From assembly GCA_047967505.1 (NCBI GenBank), contig CM106541.1: a stretch of 64,000 nt of DNA; one strand, written 5' to 3'. The translations under genes were made by a program, and so were the position numbers. This document shows, piece by piece, positions 55,342 to 64,000 of this stretch; position 1 is the stretch's first letter; every line of letters starts with the position of its first letter. The notes beneath the pieces were generated by a model. The model worked only from the letters and a program-made list of their open reading frames with translations, ran no database searches and was not told where the DNA came from. Origin of the DNA: Dipteris shenzhenensis. Taxonomy: Eukaryota > Polypodiophyta > Polypodiopsida > Gleicheniales.

Positions 55342-55561
55342 TGTTGAGAGTTCACGCTCAACATCATGTGATCATGTGTGCATAGCACCATCACGTGATC
55401 ATATGTGCATAGCACTAACCTTATAGAGTGCTATAAAGGAAAGGGTTAGATCCCCTAACCCTAACCCTAAAAGGGTTTGTATATATTCTATTTTTTTCAA
55501 CTAATTCTAGTGTACAGTTAGTCATTTGTGGTGTGCTCTCTAGCTGTGCCCTCTCTCCTCA
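55342..55561 (+). repeat. Truncated 3' LTR of D (220 of 257 bp)
   Basis: Near-identical to 48210-48430, then stops within CTCTCTCCTCAT where sequence of element H begins (shared CAT). Confidence 0.95.
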
Positions 55562-56410
55562 TGCTCTAGGTGCTTGCTTTAAGCCATACAAGGCTTTCTT
55601 AGACCTACAGACAAACTCAAGATGAACAGCATGAAAATAACCTGGTGGCTACTCCATGAAGACCTCTTCTTGCAAATCACCATGCAAGAAGGCATTCTTT
55701 ACATCCATTTGATGTAAAGACCATCCCTTTGATGCAGCCATAGCAATGACTGCTCTTACGGTTGCCATCCTTGTAGCCGAACTGAATGTTTCTTCATAAT
55801 CAATGCCATATGCCTGTGCATACCCCTTGACAACTAATCTTGCCTTGTATCTATTCACATAACCATCTACATTGTGCTTCACCTTATAAACCCACCTACA
55901 GCCAATTGCATTCTTGTCATTAGGCAAAGGCACCAATTCCCATGTAGCATTTGCTTCCAAGGCATCCATTTCTTCATCCATGGCTTTCTCCCATTTTTCT
56001 TTTCCCATGGCTTGCTAAAAAGAAGTGGGTTCTGGTTCCTATATCACTTTGACCATATAGGCATAGTGAATGGCTGTAAATCCATCATATTTCAGCCTAT
56101 CCATAGGATACCTAGCTCTAGGCCTGCACAAAATAGGCGCACTTCCAGGTGCTCTCAAAACATCCTTGGTCTTCCTTACTCCAGGTGTAACAACAGAAGG
56201 AATACCCAACTCATCATCAATGCTTTGTTCTGAGCCACTGCATTCACCATCCAAGAGTGACCTGCATTCACATCAAACATGGGTTGATCTACCTTCTCTT
56301 TTCCTTTTTGTGATACCTGCATACCACTATCTACATTGCTTTGAGGAGATTCTCCTGATCTCAATCTACCTATCCATGGCGAAGTATGTGAACCACTGCT
56401 AGAGGACACT
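55559..56410 (-). pseudogene. Element H: linker and N-terminal reverse transcriptase
   Basis: Linker, then RT start [53 protein letters not shown] and [21 protein letters not shown] (55649-56008), ALYGLKQAPRA-like end at about 55570. A stop interrupts after EEVFME. The palm with YVDD is missing due to truncation. Confidence 0.92.
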
Positions 56411-56575
56411 GTAGGTTCACTAATATTTTGTGATTGTTGCTGTGAATTCTATGCAACATTACCATTTTGTGCATCTACATCATCAATCACATTTACTGGT
56501 TTATATCTCATCAAAAACAACGTCACTACTCACTATAAACTTATGAGTAGAAGGGTTATAGCATCTATACTCTTT

Positions 56576-57514
56576 CTATTGCAGAGAATAACCAATAAAG
56601 ATGCACTTCTCAACTTTTGGATCCAACTTGGACCTCAACTCATCTGGCACATGAACATAGGCAATGCAACCAAAAATTTTCAAATGAGAAATATCTGGTT
56701 TCCTACCAGTATACATCTCCTTTGGCATCATGCCATGTATTGCTGCAGTGGGAGTCCTGTTCATTATGTAAACTGCTATAGCAATTGCTTCAGCCCAATA
56801 ATATTCTAGTAGGTCTTTTTCATTTAGCATGGCTCGAGATACCTCTCTAATATGCCTGTTTTTCCTTTCTACAAGTCCATTTTGCTGTGGGGTATGATTG
56901 CATGAATATTGCTGCTTTATGCCATGCTCCTGCAAGAACCTTGCAAACTCATTTGAGAGGTACTCTCCCCCTCCATCTAACCTTAGGCATTTTATTTGTA
57001 GGCCTATTTCTTTTTCAAAAGCTTTGAAATGCCTAAACACTTCACTTTTATTTTTCATAAAATACACCCAAACTTTTCTGCTGGTCATCAATAAAAGTGA
57101 CAAAATAATGACAGCCTCCAATAGAGGTAGCTTTAGTAGTCCACACATCAAAGTGGATTAATTCCAATGGCTTCTTACTCTCTTGAACATGTCTAGGAAA
57201 TGGTTTCCTTCCCTGTTTTCCAAGGCTTCACATAACTTATGCATTTTTGCAACCTTGAACTTAGGCAATCCTGCAATAATATTTTGGGCTTGCATTGATT
57301 TAAGTCACTGTACATTAACATGACCAATGCATTTATGCCAGATATCAATATCTACAACTAAACCGGTCCCATGTGCAAACATTGCTGCACTCAATTCAGG
57401 CATGTCCGCATCCAACGTAAACATCCTGCCCTTCTTCTTCCCTTTTGCTATTAAGTGACTGTTATTTTTCATATCCTCAACAAAGCATCCATGAGGATTA
57501 AATCTGACCTGCAA
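56576..57514 (-). pseudogene. Element H: pre-integrase and integrase
   Basis: Pre-integrase and zinc His (57305-57514), the zinc Cys region with breaks (57152-57304), then the core 56576-57151 with second Asp (RLDGGGEYLSNEF) and, 35 residues on, the catalytic Glu in LVERKNRHI; the first-Asp block is shifted (near 57085). YYWAEAIAIAVYIMNRTPT and IFGCIAYVHVPDEL, KCIFIGYSLQ follow. Confidence 0.92.
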
Positions 57515-57517
57515 GCC

Positions 57518-58774
57518 CTACTCAACCATTTGACCAACAGAAACTAGGTTCTTGGTGATATTCGGGACATGAAATACATCAGATAAGTATTTCTTTTTCC
57601 CATCTTGCATAGACAAAGGAATTTTACCAATTTGCACAATAGGATGTATAGTATCATCACCAGTCTTTACAAATCCTGGTCTTTCCATTTTCCTTGAATC
57701 CTGCATCCATTCTGCATGACCTATCATGTGGTTTGCTGCACTTGAGTCAACATACCACACATCATTGCTTTCTTTTGCACTTGTCACAGAATTGGTCATG
57801 TGTTGCACCATAAACAGATGCTCATTTCCATCATCACCCTGTCTACTAGAAGATGCATAATTCCCTTGCTGCAATTTTCCAATCATGATGTCATTTTGCT
57901 TTTTATAGCAATCTTTAGCCATATGACCCATTTTACCATAGTAGTAGCATTCAACATTGCTGTTTGCATTTTGGCCTCTCTGCCATCCACCATGACCTCT
58001 TTGGCTCCCCCTGCCTCTAGAGTTACCACATCCTCCTTTATAGGACTAGTTTTCTTGAGTTTACTACATATTCTGATTTCTACCACGGCCTCTAGATTGG
58101 CCTGCTCTACCTCTGCCTCTACCTCTTCCAACATTTGAGTAGAAGACAGTTTCTTTTGAAGTTCCTTCTGAAGAAGATGCACCACCATTTCTCTACTCTT
58201 CAAAAATTAGAAGAGCAAACAACTCCTCAAAATCAGGAAAATTTTCATGGATGGCAATGGATGTCTGGAAATGTGCATAATCCTTTTCTAGACCATTCAA
58301 GGTCACAGAAACGAAATCATCATCTTCCACTGGTGACCTAATGGAAGCAAGTGCATCTGCAATTTTCTTCACCTTCATGTGGTAGTCATTGATGCTCATA
58401 TTTTCTCTTTGCACATTGTGCAACTCTTGGTTGAGTTGCATTTTCCTGGCTTGCGTATTTGTGCTGTACATTTTTGCCAAAGTATCTTATGCCTCCTTTG
58501 GCATACTTGCACCCTAAATATGCACAATCATAGAATTTGAAATATTGATAGACAGCCAGTACATAACTTTTTTGGCTCTCTCATGCCATCCTTTAAATGC
58601 TTGCATTTCCTGTTGATTGGGAACATTAGGAAGAACTGGTTCTTCTTCATTTCCTATAATGAACTCCCAATATCCTTTTCCCATAAGGAAATTCATCATT
58701 CTAAACTTCCATGCTTGGAAGTTATTCTTGTCAAGCTTTTTAGTGATAATCTGTGAAAGAGAATCAGACGCCAT
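57518..58774 (-). pseudogene. Element H: gag and protease
   Basis: ATG at 58774 (MASDSLSQIITKKLDKNNFQAWKFRM) chosen because F has the equivalent start. Open to 58514, stop, then 58480-58193 (NVQRENMSINDYHMKVKKIADALAS), a frameshift, an Arg/Gly-rich segment and a knuckle whose second Cys is Tyr (ECYYYGKMGHMAKDC). Protease DSSAANHMIGHAEW (57518-57931) has DSSAA in place of DSGAS. Confidence 0.92.
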
Positions 58775-59306
58775 TACAGAACATTGCGAAATATTATGTC
58801 ACTGCAAAAAACATAGCTTCTACCTCACAAGGGCAAATCTGCAAAACTGACAAAAGTGGTATTTGACCACACAGTCACTTCCTAGTGACGATTTTGCATC
58901 AACAGGGAATAAGGATGATTCTATAACTCCCAATATCTCTACGCATAGGCATACGATGCAATTTCTACGACAACTTTTCATCAACCTACAGAGGAGTGGT
59001 CGCATAGCAAAAATAGGGCCTTTTTCTTAGTGCTTGCAAAGAACTTCCGCCTCCAAAATGCGCCCCGAAATGGCCTCGAATCAAAAAAATAAAGTCACCA
59101 AGGCAATCACCCTCTCCCGCAGCATATACTGCCCTCTCGCCACACTGCGAAGGGCGTCTCAATCTGAGACAATGCACTCTTGCACTTTTCGGCTATGCTA
59201 CCTGCAGAGATTTGCTCCCAAACTCAAAAAAGGAAAGCAACACTGGTTCTCTTACTAGGACACTGCGAACTTGGTTTGCTTTCTTGAGCTCCTTACCATG
59301 AACCAG
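58775..59306 (-). other. Leader of H
   Basis: Non-coding, colinear with F 29211-29733. Confidence 0.8.
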
Positions 59307-59318
59307 GCTTTGATACCA
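59307..59318 (-). other. Primer-binding site of H
   Basis: Minus strand TGGTATCAAAGC, one mismatch to the iMet-type site. Confidence 0.93.
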
Positions 59319-59670
59319 TGTGAAGATAGTGGGAGAGAAGGAAGGAGTCTCACTTGTGGCTTTTTCACATACACAATGGGGGAATACACACAAAGGTGGA
59401 GGCTGAAAACAGTTTTCCTCTTCTTAGTTGTGAAAACCAAAAGAACTCTAGTACAAAGAAATAGAAGAACCCTATATGTGGGTCTCAAACCAAACTCAGC
59501 TAACTAAGGTGGCATACTAATTGAGCCATGAACTAGAGTACATAAGGATAGTTATCATCCAGCTATTATTCATGGGCAGTGTACCAACCACATATGCAGC
59601 TGACAAGTCGGTGACATAAATGCACAATGGTCACCTTGGCATATCATGAGTGGAGCTCGATATCTCAATA
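59319..59670 (-). repeat. 5' LTR of H (352 bp)
   Basis: Minus strand TATTGAGATATCGAGCTCC ... TATCTTCACA; matches F's LTRs including the segment deleted in F's 3' LTR. Confidence 0.93.
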
Positions 59671-60245
59671 GTTATTCCTAGCCTTATGCAAGTACAAGTG
59701 GAGCTTTGCCGCTACTCTACACACACATTTTGTACTACCTAAGTTCATGTTGGCATAGAGACAACATACTCGCAGATCCATTTTATTACCCATCCTCGGG
59801 TTATGGCTTATTTTGTGAGCACGTAGCTAGGTCATTATGTCTTTAGTCCAGTGGTTGTGAAACTTGTGTCATGCCAGTCGATCCTGCTATAAAGCCTTGG
59901 TACCATACAAGTTTTGCTCAGTTTCCAGGTAGCCTGTATGCCACCATTTGTTTGAACAGAGATATGTAGCATGCTTCTAAGAAGATCACTCTTTGATAGA
60001 GTTGGCTTGTAATCTAAACATCGACCCATTCATTGGGATTGAAACTGATTGGAGGAAAATGGCTATTGAGGTAACATGGGACTTCCAGAATGTATTCCAA
60101 TGTTTTGCAGAAGATAACACTTAGGCGAAGGAAGTGATCAATGTTGCCGCGCATTATTTGCTGATGCTGTTGAAGTGCTTGGATCATTGTGCCTTGGATA
60201 TTCCATTCTACACCAGAGTATGGTTCGATCATTGTCCAATTAATG
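59671..60245. other. Unassigned stretch; begins with the dispersed repeat also at 18657
   Basis: 59671-59765 repeats the sequence at 18657-18752. From there to 60245 I recognise nothing. The minus strand has an open run from about 60245 down to 60014 (GVEWNIQGTMIQALQQHQQIMRG ... SFNPNEWVDV) with varied amino-acid use, possibly a decayed gag or host exon; no family recognised. Confidence 0.5.
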
Positions 60246-60826
60246 CCTAAGATCAGATGGAGGGGGAGAGTACCTCTCAAATGAGTTTGCAAATTTCCTA
60301 CAGGAGCATGGCATAAAGCAGCAATATTCATGCAGTCATACCCCATAGCAAAATAGACTTGCAAAAAGGAAAAACACGCATATTGGAGAGGTATCTCATG
60401 CCATGCTCGACAAAAAAGACCTGCCATATCATTATTGGGCTGAAGCAGTTGCTACAGTAGTCTACATAATGAACAGGACTCCCATTGCTAGCAATACATG
60501 GCATGATGCCAGAGGAGAGGTATACTGGTAGGAAACCAGATATTTCTCATTTGAAAGTTTTTGGTTGCATCGCCTATGTTAATGTCCGAGATGAGTTGAG
60601 ATCCAAGTTGGATCCTCGGGGGGTTCACTATGTATAAACCCTCTATATCACATGTGTTCAAGGCCAATTTCTAAAATCCCCCTTATCTGTTCTCTGCAAC
60701 AGAAAGGGTGTACATGCTATAACCCTTCTACTCGTAAGTTTATAGTGGGCAGAGATGTTGTTTTTTATGAGATGAGCAGCTCATAGAAACCAATAAATGT
60801 GATTGATGATGTAGATGCACAAAATG
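60246..60826 (+). pseudogene. Family-2 integrase fragment I
   Basis: Plus-strand copia integrase piece colinear with F 31750-32285: second Asp (RSDGGGEYLSNEF), catalytic Glu replaced by Lys as in F (LAKRKN), YHYWAEAVATVVYIMN, YTGRKPDISHLKVFGCIAYV. Interrupted by a truncated copy of the small transposon at 60615-60690, with loss of about 35 bases of integrase. Ends at ...GATGCACAAAATGG. No LTR attached. Confidence 0.92.
60615..60690. mobile_element. Truncated second copy of the 246-bp transposon
   Basis: CTCGGGGGGTTCACTATG start and the next 60 bases match 30898 onward at about 85-90 percent; it breaks off at CCCTTATCTGT. Located in the same host family as the full copy but at a different site (integrase rather than protease). 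Confidence 0.88.
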
Positions 60827-61429
60827 GGAGGCAGTCGATAGAGCGAGTGAGGAAGAGCGAGCGGGCCCAAAAAAGCCAGCGAGCTTTTCCACAATTTCCT
60901 TATCGAGGTACTCAACATAGCTTTGTGGAAACCACTATTTGGGAAGATTCTCAAAAATAAAACTTATATTACTATGTGTAACTATACCAATATTGTGAAT
61001 TATAGTCTACCTTAACTTCCAATTGGAGCCATACTCACATTATGCAACAATAGTATGTGGGTTTGAAAGAAATCGAATTTTCACTCCAAAGTGGATTCCA
61101 TTACTGATACAGCAATTCTTTTGCATTTGAAATGGGTCTTATTATCAAACTCCTTCAATAATCAAAACAAATGTGTTGCTTGATATGTTGAACTTAGCAA
61201 TATAAACATCACTTCACCCATATGCAGGGAAAAAAAACTGTCTATAGACTTCATAGCATGGGATTGCATCAACACTTATGACATTCAAATTGGTTCTTCT
61301 TATTAAAAGTGTTATCAACCATGAAAGAAAATGTTTAAAAATAGTTCACCCGTATGTTGAAAAACGCAAGTGTCATTTATGACATTCAAAATTGTCCTTG
61401 CATCCATCTTGTAGTTCCTCGAGATTTTG
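60827..61429. other. Unassigned AT-rich stretch
   Basis: No gene. TTATGACATTCAAA occurs twice (about 61277 and 61377). Confidence 0.5.
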
Positions 61430-61930
61430 CCCATACTTCCAACCCCTTCCCTTCAACCACTAAGAGGTATCTAATAGTTTTATAGAACACTTGAGATATC
61501 ATGACCTCCTAATAAAAAACCATTATTACTATTTGTAGAACACTTGAGATATCATCACCTCTTAATACAAGACCATTCTTACTATTTGTAGAACACTTGA
61601 GATATCATCATTCCTTCCCTTCAGCCACTAAGAGGTACCTAATACTTTTGTAGAACACTTGAACCATTCTTACTATTTGTAGAACACTTGAGATATCATC
61701 ATTCCTTCCCTTCAGCCACTAAGAGGTACCTAATACTTTTGTAGAACACTTGAACCATTCTTACTATTTGTAGAACACTTGAGATATCATCACCTTTTAA
61801 TACAAAACCATTCTTACGGTTTGTATAACACTTGAGATATCATCACCTCTTAATATAAGACCATTCTTAGTATTTGTAGATCACTTTAGATATCATCGCC
61901 TCTTAATACAAGACCATTCTTACTATTTGA
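61430..61930. repeat. Minisatellite array, about 53-bp unit
   Basis: Nine variants of TAGAACACTTGAGATATCATC with CTCTTAATACAAGACCATTC, spaced mostly about 53 bp (for example 61535, 61588, 61770, 61824, 61876). It includes a 91-bp higher-order unit repeated at 61610 and 61701 almost exactly. Confidence 0.92.
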
Positions 61931-61984
61931 GAGATTAATGGATTAAAGGTTTGAAGCTCATAGGAGGTGAAGAAAGAGAAAGTG

Positions 61985-62150
61985 AGTTTCAACATGAGGA
62001 CAATAAAACTAATTGGAATATTTTGACTTATGTATTATACCTTTTTGAAGACTATGAATTTAAGTCAGTTTCAACATTAGGATGATAAAACTAATTAGAA
62101 TATTTTGACTTATGTATTATACATTTTTGAAGACTATGAATTTTAATGAG
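61985..62150. repeat. 83-bp tandem duplication
   Basis: GTTTCAACATNAGGA starts at 61985 and 62068; the copies differ at a few bases. Confidence 0.9.
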
Positions 62151-64000
62151 GAGAGGCATGCACACTACTTAGTAAATACACTAGTACTACTACTAGCCTA
62201 TGACTATTAAGGCTAGTAGCACCAGTGTGATTTTGAGCCTTTTATCAGCCTTTTGATAATTTTCTTTCATCGTTAGTGCAATAGAAATTATTCCTTCTAT
62301 CAGAAGAATCTTGCCAAATTTATTCAAAGTGATGATTTTGTAGTCTATAGCCACTATCCTCTGACTCTCAAAAATATATTAAATGTGAGCACCCATTTAT
62401 CTTGTTTGATCAACCCTAGACTATGCTGCAATAGGACATTACTAGAATAAAAAAAATATGAATTAATATGGCGATGTTCAGTGTGAAATAACCAAATTAA
62501 GGATTTAATAAGAAAGAAAACAATTAGAATCAATAGGCTATTCAATGGCTCAAATCTGCATAGAAATTATAATGTGCCTCCCAACTCTTATGCATTCTAG
62601 CTCCTCATGTTTGACAAGAATCCAAACAATAATGAAATCACATAATGTTTGACAGGAATAAATAGGTATAGATATAGAAGGACCTATATATATGCATTCA
62701 TAGATATAATGATGATTAAAGTTGGACGGTCGTAATAATATTATGTGTACTATCATTGGGATTAGGACTACTATTGGTAATATTGTATGTAGTAGTAGGA
62801 GAACTACCATTAAGGAACACTCAAATAAAATTACTAATGGTGGTGATGGAGTGCTATAGCATCACCTAAGGGTCACTTTTTATCCATGAAAGAAATAAGT
62901 CGGTGCAACCTAGGTCATACAGATCTAGGTCATGTGGAGTGGTTCGATCTCTTTCCTTGACAAAAAAGTTACACTACCTTTGATAGTAACTACAAAGATT
63001 GCTGCCATAGTGCCGTAGAGTAGCCCCTAGGTTGCACCATCATCCTTTTTGCTTTTGAGCCATTAAGTTTGATCCACTGATTTTATGTAGAATTATTCTA
63101 CTATATGTTCACATGTCCTTAATAGGATCTTGATATAATCCCTTCCATTGTAAATACTTTTACTTTAAGTTTCACATATCCTTAACAAACCACTAGGCTT
63201 CAACACAAATTCATTCTTATGTTTCAAGCCTCAAACTCAAACACCCTTGTAAAAGGGATAATGTATTAAAGCTACATTCAATCCATCAAATCTTCTATTA
63301 AAAATTCATGTATCATCAATAGGATTTCATCCATTATATGTTCATTTGTCTTTAATAGGATGTTTAAAAATTCATGTATCTTCAATATTATTTCTCTCAT
63401 GTGTTCCAATATCTTCAAAAGGATACCTTTATTTATGTCCAAACCTGAGCATTGATTTGTATTTGTCAAACACAATTTCACTCCACCTATTCTTTAGAAT
63501 GAAATTTTTTCACCAAAAGTGGGCCAAATCCACATATTCTTAAGAATGAAAATTTTGGCCTTACGTTGGCAAGTCTATGGAATGAGGGTAAGGCCAAAGT
63601 CTCTGGTACGGTGCATTAGGTCTTGATTAATTCTTCTTTAGGCTTGAATATTTAATGCATTAACTTCACAACTATTATTTCTGCTTGAACTTGTAATGTA
63701 TTAATTTCATGACTTAGGATTTTATGAAGTTATATCTAACATGTCCCAAATTTAATGGAAATTAATATCCTACATAACACAACAAAGTATCATCATATCC
63801 CTTCCCAAAATCAATGCTACCTAGCAACTCTCTTGGCATTTTCACTGCCTTGCATTTGAGTTAGCTATGATGAAGAATGTTGCCTACCTTTGGAACCTCT
63901 TAGAGTTACCGTTAGCATGATCTAATTTCATGTACCCCAAAACTTGAGACTTGGAGATTCCCATATCACACCAGCAGTAGCTATCTTGTCCACTCTCAAT
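62151..64000. other. AT-rich stretch, no gene found
   Basis: Short frames only, no domain. Small inverted repeat CTACTAGCC/GGCTAGTAG near 62190-62220 and a repeated AAATTCATGTATC with CAATA (63301 and 63369). Probably old intergenic DNA. Confidence 0.5.

Larger units (their letters stand above)
48210..55561 (+). mobile_element. Copia family-1 element D, best preserved copy
   Basis: Plus-strand Ty1/copia element: 5' LTR 48210-48466, primer site, 2.54-kb leader, gag 51016 on, PR, INT, RT, RNase H to 55223, polypurine tract, and a 3' LTR truncated after 220 bases (55342-55561). The LTRs differ by one substitution and one T in a homopolymer over 220 bp. Inserted in G2's LTR. Its right end is fused to element H. 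Pol runs in one frame from about 51930 to 55223 but with stops at 51981, 52740, 52818 and 54669; gag has further stops and a frameshift. Confidence 0.96.
55559..59670 (-). mobile_element. Copia family-2 element H, 3' truncated
   Basis: Minus-strand relative of F: 5' LTR 59319-59670, primer site 59307-59318, leader, gag, PR, INT, RT N-terminal half. Truncated inside RT at the D junction (equivalent to about F 33215). Lacks the small transposon seen in F, so it gives the empty site. Better preserved than F in integrase. Confidence 0.94.

Noticed and set aside
61430-61930. CRISPR-like array
   Set aside because: Repeats are contiguous and imperfect with no unique spacers; a plant minisatellite explains them.
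62190-62220. Terminator-like hairpin CTACTAGCC/GGCTAGTAG
   Set aside because: Short inverted repeat in plant intergenic DNA with no gene before it.

Overview
This window is plant nuclear DNA built almost entirely of nested, decayed LTR retrotransposons. I found no intact single-copy host gene, no rRNA or tRNA gene, no CRISPR array and no bacterial feature. The plant assignment rests on several Ty1/copia primer-binding sites matching the 3' end of plant initiator-Met tRNA (TGGTATCAGAGC or close variants), on copia and gypsy polyproteins of plant type, and on the nested architecture. A large, repeat-rich land-plant genome is likely; the species cannot be read from the sequence.

Layout, left to right. 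(1) 1-17.4 kb: a copia family-1 element on the minus strand (A, 1-5460, 3' end outside the window) sits in a copia family-3 element (K, 5461-8719), which sits in gypsy RT/RNase H sequence (8720-9317). A plus-strand family-1 fragment (B, 9318-12206) follows, then a second gypsy-type gag/protease region on the minus strand (G1, 12207-16004) with its leader and subrepeats (to about 17.4 kb). (2) 17.4-20.35 kb: no gene, several short tandem repeats. (3) 20354-26233: complete but dead family-3 element J, minus strand, both LTRs. (4) 26.2-27.4 kb: nothing recognised. (5) 27430-39103: family-1 element E (plus strand), with a complete family-2 copia element F (28840-34614) inserted in its leader; F itself carries a 246-bp inverted-repeat transposon. 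(6) 39104-48209: gypsy element G2, minus strand, carrying in its gag region a small, structurally intact LTR element N (44212-46425) with nearly identical LTRs, a 5-bp target duplication and one zinc-knuckle ORF. (7) 48210-55561: family-1 element D, plus strand, the best preserved autonomous-type copy, inserted in G2's LTR. (8) 55559-59670: truncated family-2 element H, minus strand. (9) 60246-60826: family-2 integrase fragment I with a second, truncated copy of the small transposon. (10) 60.8-64 kb: AT-rich DNA with minisatellites.

Coding potential: every gag-pol is broken by stops (often CAG to TAG) or frameshifts. The elements form families that can be compared inside the window: family 1 = A, B, D, E; family 2 = F, H, I; family 3 = J, K; gypsy = G1, G2 and 8720-9317. 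Comparison shows nonsense codons shared between family-1 copies, a catalytic integrase change shared by F and I, and D with near-identical LTRs around a coding region full of stops. Together these suggest movement of defective copies with proteins supplied in trans. The most novel-looking items are element N and the 246-bp transposon.
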